The notes under the pieces are model-generated. The model was not told the DNA's origin. It did no database searches and saw only the letters and a list, made by a program, of their open reading frames with translations. DNA of 10,930 bases from Chloroflexota bacterium (GTDB lineage Bacteria; Chloroflexota; Chloroflexia; Chloroflexales; Kallotenuaceae): the NCBI GenBank assembly GCA_019240175.1, contig JAFAYS010001001.1:1-10930 (forward strand). Direction: 5' to 3'. Below are positions 6,103 through 10,930 of the stretch, one piece after another. The position numbers were made by a program, and so were the translations under genes. The stretch's first letter is position 1. Each line of letters begins with the position of its first letter.

Positions 6103-8619
6103 ATGCCGTATATAACAATCATGATCTTCAGCCTGTCCGCTGGCATTGCGGCGTATGCCGGCGCGTCGTATCTGCTGATCGGGGCCACCCGCCACCCACG
6201 CGATGCCACGCAGCTCGTGTTTGGCGTACTCGCACTGGCAATTGCGATCCATACGCTGATGGTGCTGGGACTGCATACCGCCCCCTCCGTCACCAGCTAT
6301 GTGCGTATCCTCAAGTATGGCTTCGGCACGACCTCCTCCATCGCGATCATTGCCTTGCTGTGGTTTGTCGCGCGCTGTACCGGCACCCAACCGTGCCGCT
6401 TCCTGATGGCAATGAGCCTGGCGTGGGCGATCCTCTACGTGCTGCACCTCAGCTTCCCGGTCGGCATCTTGTATGGTGAGATCAGCCGTCTACGGCACAT
6501 CACGCTACCCTGGCAGGAGCAGATCGTCGTCGCCCAGGGCACGCCGCAGGTCTGGAAATTCCTGATCGATCTCTGGTATCTGATCGCGTTCGCCTTCTTC
6601 TTCCGGGCACTCGCCCGGCAGTACCAGCGTGGCCAACGCCGGCCAGCCCTGGTGCTGGGCTTCGCGCTCGGGCTGTTCCTTGTGGCCCGCATCGTGGACA
6701 CGCTGCTGGTGCTCGGCGTGATTAATGTGCCCTACACGACGCAATTCGCGTTTCTCGGGATTGTGATCGCCATGAGCGTATTGCTGGCCCACGACATCAC
6801 CGCCACCGAGATCGCACTCCAAAACCACCAACAGCACTTGCACGACCTGGTTGCGGAACGGACCGACGCCTTGAAGGAGGCCAACGTCCACCTTGCCGAA
6901 AAAATCGTCGAGCGAGAACGGGCCGAGGCCCGCTTGCAGCGCCTCGTGGCAGAGCTGACGGTGCTCAAACAGGTAGCGCACATCGGCATGCGCTTGAACG
7001 ATCTTACGACGGCACTACATGGCATGAGTGATGCTGCCGCCACACTGTTTGCCGCGCGGGGAACATATATCTTCATCCCCTCCGACCAGGGAACCGATCG
7101 GCATCTGCTGTTTGGCTGTGCACATGAATGTGGTCCGGTGGGGCCGCTGCCCCTGGATGTGGCCTTGACTAGCCTGCCGCTCGTGAGTCGCGTGCTGCGC
7201 GAGGGCCACGCACGCATCGTGACGGATGTACAACCCCACGCCCTGCCACCCGCCGTCCAGGCGTTGATCGCGGTGTCGCATGTGCAGACGGTGATGCTGA
7301 TCCCGCTGGTGATTCGGGGGAGTGTACTGGGCTGTATGGTGCTAGCAGCCGACCAGGCGAGCCGGACATGGACGCCGGACGACCTGAGCGTTGCCGAGCT
7401 GATCGCAAGCGATGTGGCAGCGGCGATTGAAAACACGCACCTGTATCAACACGCCGTCGCGGCACGTGAACGCCTGACGCTGCTCCACCACGCGGCACAA
7501 GCGCTGAGCCGAGCAAGCCTCGATCCCGAACAGGTGTATGACGCCTTGTATCAGGCGACCAGCCAGGTAGTACCGAGCGCTGGCTTCTGCATCACTGTGA
7601 TCGATGCGGCGCTGGCGAACGCGCACGATGTGTATCTGGTCGATCGTACAGAGCGGCAGCCGGGCAACCACTACCCGCTTGCTGGGAGCTTTGTTGCCGC
7701 CGTGCTAGCGCGCAATCAGGCCATGCGCATCGACAATCTCCGCGAGTGGGAGTCACCGCTCCCGACCTGGCAGCTACCTGACGAACTCGACACAGTGCCG
7801 GCGTGTGTCGCGGTGCTGCTGCGCGGAAGCGCGGAGGTCATCGGTGTGCTCTGTGTCCACCGGGAGCGGACGTACACAGAGGAGGACGTGGATCTCCTGG
7901 AGCTATTGGCGGCCCATGCCGCCATCGCGCTGGAACATGCGCGACGCTACCAAGAAGCGGGAGCGGTCGCCGTGAGCGCGGAGCGACAGCGCCTCGCACG
8001 CGATCTCCACGACTCCGTAACCCAGACGCTGTATGCGATCAGCATTGTGGCCGAAGCCCTGCCGCGACTGTTGGAGCGCGATCTCCCCGCCGCGACCCGG
8101 CAAGTGGCCGCCTTGCGAGGAACCACGCTCGGTGTCCTGGCCGAGATGCGCGGGCTGCTCTTTGAACTACATCCCCCAACGCTGGCTAGCACGAGCTTGC
8201 CGGTCTTGATCCAGCAGATGGCAGCGGTGCTGCGCAGCCGAGCCCGCCTGCCGGTCGACGTAACTGTGCATGGTGAGATCCATCTGCCCACCGCCCACAC
8301 CATCGGGCTCTACCGCATCGCGCAGGAAGCGCTGAATAATAGTGCCCGGCACGCCCAGGCTGCACAGGTCGAGGTCGTCCTGGAGGCAACGCCCGATCTG
8401 GTCATCCTGATCATCCGTGACAACGGTGCAGGCTTCGATCCAGACACCGTGCCGCCCGATGGTATGGGCCTGCGCAGTATGCGCGAGCGGGCGCAGGCGT
8501 TGGCGGCGGACTTCGTCTTGGAGAGCGTGGTGGGCCAGGGCACGCAGGTGACGGTGTGCTGCCCGATGGCAGGCGGCCACAATCATCGCCCGCTCGCCCA
8601 TCCGTCAATTGCGATTTAG
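6103..8619 (+). CDS. Membrane sensor histidine kinase (7TM - coiled coil - GAF - GAF - HisKA_3 - HATPase)
   Basis: An 838-residue sensor kinase of the NarX/DesK-like (HisKA_3) class that would autophosphorylate and pass phosphate to the adjacent response regulator. About seven hydrophobic segments occupy residues 3-230 and anchor it in the cytoplasmic membrane. A charged coiled coil (HDLVAERTDALKEANVHLAE..) covers about 235-285. Two GAF-like domains follow (about 286-450 and 455-610), each ending in a helix of the AAIENTHLY / AAIALEHARRY type. The dimerisation domain has ERQRLARDLHDSVTQTLYA with phospho-acceptor His636. The ATPase domain has an N box EALNNSARHA (N745, N746), DNGAGFDP, GMGLRSMRERA and GQGT. 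The open frame extends upstream to 5833, but those 90 codons are Arg/Pro/Ser-rich with no domain character, so I choose ATG 6103, which opens directly onto the first membrane helix and has a weak GGGAA seven bases before it. The ligand is unknown. Confidence 0.92.
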   Translation: MPYITIMIFSLSAGIAAYAGASYLLIGATRHPRDATQLVFGVLALAIAIHTLMVLGLHTAPSVTSYVRILKYGFGTTSSIAIIALLWFVARCTGTQPCRFLMAMSLAWAILYVLHLSFPVGILYGEISRLRHITLPWQEQIVVAQGTPQVWKFLIDLWYLIAFAFFFRALARQYQRGQRRPALVLGFALGLFLVARIVDTLLVLGVINVPYTTQFAFLGIVIAMSVLLAHDITATEIALQNHQQHLHDLVAERTDALKEANVHLAEKIVERERAEARLQRLVAELTVLKQVAHIGMRLNDLTTALHGMSDAAATLFAARGTYIFIPSDQGTDRHLLFGCAHECGPVGPLPLDVALTSLPLVSRVLREGHARIVTDVQPHALPPAVQALIAVSHVQTVMLIPLVIRGSVLGCMVLAADQASRTWTPDDLSVAELIASDVAAAIENTHLYQHAVAARERLTLLHHAAQALSRASLDPEQVYDALYQATSQVVPSAGFCITVIDAALANAHDVYLVDRTERQPGNHYPLAGSFVAAVLARNQAMRIDNLREWESPLPTWQLPDELDTVPACVAVLLRGSAEVIGVLCVHRERTYTEEDVDLLELLAAHAAIALEHARRYQEAGAVAVSAERQRLARDLHDSVTQTLYAISIVAEALPRLLERDLPAATRQVAALRGTTLGVLAEMRGLLFELHPPTLASTSLPVLIQQMAAVLRSRARLPVDVTVHGEIHLPTAHTIGLYRIAQEALNNSARHAQAAQVEVVLEATPDLVILIIRDNGAGFDPDTVPPDGMGLRSMRERAQALAADFVLESVVGQGTQVTVCCPMAGGHNHRPLAHPSIAI

Positions 8620-8621
8620 CT

Positions 8622-8627
8622 AAGAGG
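8622..8627 (+). promoter_or_regulatory. Ribosome binding site of the response regulator
   Basis: AAGAGG lies six bases before ATG 8634, within the 14-bp gap after the kinase stop codon. It supports ATG 8634 over the in-frame upstream start at 8556, which would lie inside the kinase gene. The nearby ATG at 8629 is out of frame and runs straight into TGA. Confidence 0.6.
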
Positions 8628-8633
8628 TATGGC

Positions 8634-9281
8634 ATGAGCAAAGAACCCATCCGCATCATGATTGTGGACGATCATCTGCTGCTGCGGGAAGGATTGCAGT
8701 TGCTGCTCTCGACCTTTGATACGATCCAGGTGGTGGCGATGGCGCGTGACGGCACGGAGGCTATCGCCCTGTGCGGCGAGATTGAGCCCCACGTCATCCT
8801 GATGGATCTTGTGATGCCCACGCTAGATGGCCCAACGACGATCGCCCGCATCCGTGCGGCCTTCCCCGCGATCCAGATCCTGGCCCTGACCAGCTTTGTG
8901 GAAGAAGCCCTGATTGTGCGCGCTCTTCAGGCGGGCGCGATCGGGTATGTGGGCAAAGACATCAGCGCGCCCGCCTTGGTCAACGCGATTCACGCCGCCC
9001 ATCAGGGCCGCGTCACAATCGATACCGCCGCAGCGCAGATGATGTTTCCGCAGGGTTCACGATCGACGTTGCCCGGCCATAACCTGACGACCCGCGAACA
9101 CGAGGTCTTGACGCTGCTGGTCGCCGGTATGACGAACGAAGGGATTGCAGAGCACCTCGGCCTCACGCCGGGCACCATCCGTATCTATGTGAGCCAGGTC
9201 CTGGCGAAGTTAGGCGCAAAGAACCGCACCCATGCCGCCGCACTCGCTCGGCAGTATCATCTAATCGCCGACTCGGCGTGA
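8634..9281 (+). CDS. NarL/FixJ-type response regulator (REC - LuxR HTH)
   Basis: A 215-residue cytoplasmic transcription regulator of normal length for the NarL family. The receiver domain (about 5-122) has the acidic pair D12-D13 in IMIVDDH, phospho-acceptor D58 in HVILMDLVMP, the switch threonine in ILALTSF and the conserved lysine in GYVGKD. A short linker leads to a LuxR-type helix-turn-helix (about 146-210): LTTREHEVLTLLVAGMTNEG, IAEHLGLTPGTIRIYVSQVL, then AKLGAKNRTHAA. It follows the histidine kinase by 14 bp on the same strand and is almost certainly co-transcribed with it and phosphorylated by it. Its targets are not evident. The NRPS and adhesin promoters are the nearest candidates, and the palindromes in the divergent region could be its sites, but that is only proximity. 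The start at 8634 is set by the AAGAGG sequence and by the usual position of the receiver domain. Confidence 0.95.
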   Translation: MSKEPIRIMIVDDHLLLREGLQLLLSTFDTIQVVAMARDGTEAIALCGEIEPHVILMDLVMPTLDGPTTIARIRAAFPAIQILALTSFVEEALIVRALQAGAIGYVGKDISAPALVNAIHAAHQGRVTIDTAAAQMMFPQGSRSTLPGHNLTTREHEVLTLLVAGMTNEGIAEHLGLTPGTIRIYVSQVLAKLGAKNRTHAAALARQYHLIADSA

Positions 9282-9383
9282 GTACATCCACAGCCTGTCC
9301 CGACTTCCCACTACGTTCTGCTCCCGCTGGCTGGTCAGGCGTCCCCAGCGCGTGCTGCGCCACGGATCGATATCCGCGAGCAG

Positions 9384-9401
9384 CACTGACAAAGATCAGT
9401 G
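9384..9401 (+). terminator. Small hairpin about 100 bp after the regulator, weak terminator candidate
   Basis: CACTGA (9384-9389) and TCAGTG (9396-9401) form a perfect 6-bp stem with a 6-nt loop, and a second small stem lies just before it (9363-9376). No run of T follows, so this does not meet the usual intrinsic-terminator pattern. I list it only for its position. Confidence 0.15.
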
Positions 9402-9699
9402 GTAGATCTATGCTTAACGTCAATATCCGCCCACCTCGATTCGTGCGATACTTGCTCCTGCCCATATTGGCATGCTGCACTTCATCTCACGGTGGTGCAG
9501 CATTGTGACGTGTGTGGTGCGGTCATCCCCCCTTCGTGAATCGCATCGTAATCGCGCATGTGCGGGCTATGCCGACCTGACGGCGGACATGCTGAGCGCG
9601 TCCGCCATCCCGTCACAGTTTGTGTGGTTTCGGATCGCATTATGACTGCGACAAGGCATATATGTGCGTACTGAGTCCATCATCCTTATTTCGTTCTAC

Positions 9700-9705
9700 A
9701 GGAGA
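9700..9705 (+). promoter_or_regulatory. Ribosome binding site of the adhesin, deciding a GTG start
   Basis: AGGAGA ends six bases before GTG 9712. The first in-frame ATG (9751) has no such sequence in front of it, so the GTG is preferred. Confidence 0.6.
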
Positions 9706-9711
9706 CTCTTC

Positions 9712-10930
9712 GTGATCTCGTCCACACCAGTCCGGCCAGCTTTGCGCAGCATGCGCACACGAATCGTCCGCGTGGCCACCATTCTGACCCTGCTAACGAC
9801 CGTTGTTACAGTTCCCGCCTACGCTGCCGGCACCCCGCCTGTCCTGACCGTCTCTGATACCACCACCTACGGCGCTGGCACGGCTCCGGTGATCGTTGCG
9901 CCAACCCTGACGATTACCGACGACGATACGGAAACGCTGGATGGCGTACGCGTCAATCTGGACACCAACTTTGTCGCTGCGACGGATCGCTTGGGCATCA
10001 GCGGGCAAGGGACCGCCACCAGCGGCATGGTCAGCGGTTTGAGCTGGAACTACACCACGACCACTGGCGTGCTCACCGTCAGCGGCGACGCCTCAACCGC
10101 TACCTATCAGTCCGTGCTGCGGCAGGTCACCTTTTACACCACCGGTACCCCCGCGTTGAACGCCCGCAGCGTGCGGTTCACGCTTGGATCGTCGCTGGCG
10201 AATCCCGTTAACGGCCACTTCTACGAATTCATTTCCCAGCCCGGCGTGTCCTGGAGCGCCAGTCGCACTGCCGCCGCCACCAACAGCTTATTCGGACTAC
10301 AAGGCTACCTCGTGACGATCACCTCCGCCGCCGAGATGGACTTTATTCAGAGCAAAGTTGCGGGCAACGGCTGGATCGCGGCCACCGACGAGGTGAGCGA
10401 GGGCGATTGGCGCTGGGCCGCCGGCCCAGAGGCGGGCACGGCTTTCTGGTCGGGCAGTGAGTTCGGTACGCCCGTGAATGGCGCATATAATCACTGGAGC
10501 GACGGTGAGCCGAACAACGCGGGCAACGAAGATTACGCCCACATTCTCGGCCACCCTGATTTTGGCGATGCGATTGGCTTCTGGAATGATCTGCCCAACG
10601 CGGGCGGCGACGATATCCTGATCGCTCTGGGCTACCTCGTCGAGTATGGCGGAATGCCGGGTGATCCGACGCTCCAAATTACGGGAACGGCGACCGTGCA
10701 GGTCGTTGACGCGACCGCGCCCGCCAGTCCGACGATCGCTGCCCCCACCGACGGCAGCACCACGCCGAACCCGAGCCCGCCCATCAGCGGCACGGCGGAG
10801 CCAGGCAGCACCGTGGTGGTGAAGGAAGGCAACGTTACCATGTGCACCACCACCGCCGATGCCAATGGCAACTGGACCTGCACCCCGACGAGTCCGCTGT
10901 CCGATGGCGAGCACGACATCACCGCTACCG
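9712..10930 (+). CDS. Secreted modular adhesin, partial: signal peptide - cadherin-like - C-type lectin-like - Ig-like
   Basis: A surface or secreted protein, open for 406 codons and cut by the right edge. Residues 1-38 are a Sec signal peptide: basic Arg-rich start, core ATILTLLTTVVTV, cleavage likely after AYA. Residues about 41-165 resemble cadherin-like repeats of large bacterial adhesins (APTLTITDDDTETLDGVRV, TTGVLTVSGDAS, YQSVLRQVTFYTT). Residues about 168-315 form a C-type lectin-like domain: GYLVTITSAAEMDFI, WIAATDE, an EPN motif (E266-N268) in SDGEPNNAGNEDYAHI, and WND (W291-D293). EPN and WND are the calcium/sugar-contacting positions in this fold, and no cysteine is present in the domain. 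Residues from about 328 are an Ig-like repeat of the Big_6 kind (ISGTAEPGSTVVV, TADANGNWTCTP), probably the first of several. The likely role is binding of carbohydrate or surfaces outside the cell. Start GTG 9712 is chosen for its ribosome binding site; ATG 9751 would also give a signal peptide. Confidence 0.88.
   Translation, partial: MISSTPVRPALRSMRTRIVRVATILTLLTTVVTVPAYAAGTPPVLTVSDTTTYGAGTAPVIVAPTLTITDDDTETLDGVRVNLDTNFVAATDRLGISGQGTATSGMVSGLSWNYTTTTGVLTVSGDASTATYQSVLRQVTFYTTGTPALNARSVRFTLGSSLANPVNGHFYEFISQPGVSWSASRTAAATNSLFGLQGYLVTITSAAEMDFIQSKVAGNGWIAATDEVSEGDWRWAAGPEAGTAFWSGSEFGTPVNGAYNHWSDGEPNNAGNEDYAHILGHPDFGDAIGFWNDLPNAGGDDILIALGYLVEYGGMPGDPTLQITGTATVQVVDATAPASPTIAAPTDGSTTPNPSPPISGTAEPGSTVVVKEGNVTMCTTTADANGNWTCTPTSPLSDGEHDITAT

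Larger units (their letters stand above)
9282..9711. other. Intergenic region between response regulator and adhesin
   Basis: I see no convincing gene in these 430 bp. A frame from a GTG at 9278 to 9508 overlaps the end of the regulator, but it encodes Cys/Pro/Ser-rich sequence without family features and lacks a ribosome binding site. Two small hairpins occur: CGGAT-N4-ATCCG (9363-9376) and CACTGA-N6-TCAGTG (9384-9401). Neither has a T-tract, so they are at best weak candidates for the end of the kinase-regulator transcript. A TATATG at 9659-9664 could be part of the adhesin promoter but has no good -35 partner. Confidence 0.5.

Noticed and set aside
5757..6115. Plus-strand frames at 5757-6032 and 5768-6115 ahead of the kinase
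   Set aside because: Mutually overlapping, no recognisable protein, no good ribosome binding site; all three plus frames are open here by composition.
5744..6118. Minus-strand 124-codon frame
   Set aside because: Overlaps the kinase start and other open frames, has no domain features and is rich in Arg, Cys and Ser as expected of chance frames in GC-rich DNA.
8556..8633. Upstream start for the response regulator inside the kinase gene
   Set aside because: ATG 8634 has an AAGAGG sequence at proper spacing and places the receiver domain at its usual distance from the N terminus.
7015..8659. Minus-strand frames opposite the kinase
   Set aside because: Antisense shadows of the kinase domains, with no independent motif support.
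9278..9508. Small gene overlapping the end of the response regulator
   Set aside because: GTG start without ribosome binding site, no family resemblance, and composition typical of non-coding DNA.
10297..10922. Minus-strand frames opposite the adhesin
   Set aside because: Antisense shadows; the plus strand carries the signal peptide, lectin and Ig-like motifs in one frame.

Overview
The window probably comes from a filamentous or gliding member of the Chloroflexota (class Chloroflexia). I infer this from high-GC coding DNA, a histidine kinase of the HDSVTQTLYA type, a lectin/Ig-like adhesin, and above all from purine-rich period-7/8 repeats (AGAACCA-like) beside a CCCTCACCCC..GGGAGAGG-type element, which resemble dispersed repeats I associate with Chloroflexi genomes. 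No taxonomic marker gene is present, so the placement is tentative.

Bases 1-4969 (minus strand) hold the first 1,656 codons of a large nonribosomal peptide synthetase (NRPS) that runs off the left edge. Its domain order is TubC-type docking domain, condensation (C), adenylation (A), peptidyl carrier protein (PCP), PAPS-dependent sulfotransferase (ST), and the start of a second C domain. The ten specificity residues of the A domain read D-F-W-N-I-G-M-V-H-K, the classical threonine code. A threonine-loading module followed directly by an in-line sulfotransferase is the most striking thing in the window. A stop-free stretch of low-complexity repeat DNA is embedded in frame inside the A domain.

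Bases 4970-6102 form a long divergent intergenic region with no convincing gene. It holds an imperfect inverted repeat just upstream of the NRPS, an AT-rich island, a 55-bp tandem duplication, a long hairpin flanked by a direct repeat, and a short palindrome beside a -10-like sequence.

Bases 6103-9281 (plus strand) are a two-gene operon. The first gene is a seven-helix, double-GAF sensor histidine kinase of the HisKA_3 class, and the second, 14 bp downstream, is its likely partner, a NarL/LuxR-type response regulator. Bases 9282-9711 are non-coding as far as I can tell. At 9712 a secreted modular surface protein begins (signal peptide, cadherin-like domain, C-type lectin-like domain, bacterial Ig-like domain) and runs off the right edge.

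The two-component pair lies between the NRPS and the adhesin and could control either or both, but nothing in the sequence proves it. The NRPS product cannot be deduced beyond 'contains a Thr-derived, possibly O-sulfonated or dehydrated residue', because the rest of the assembly line is outside the window.
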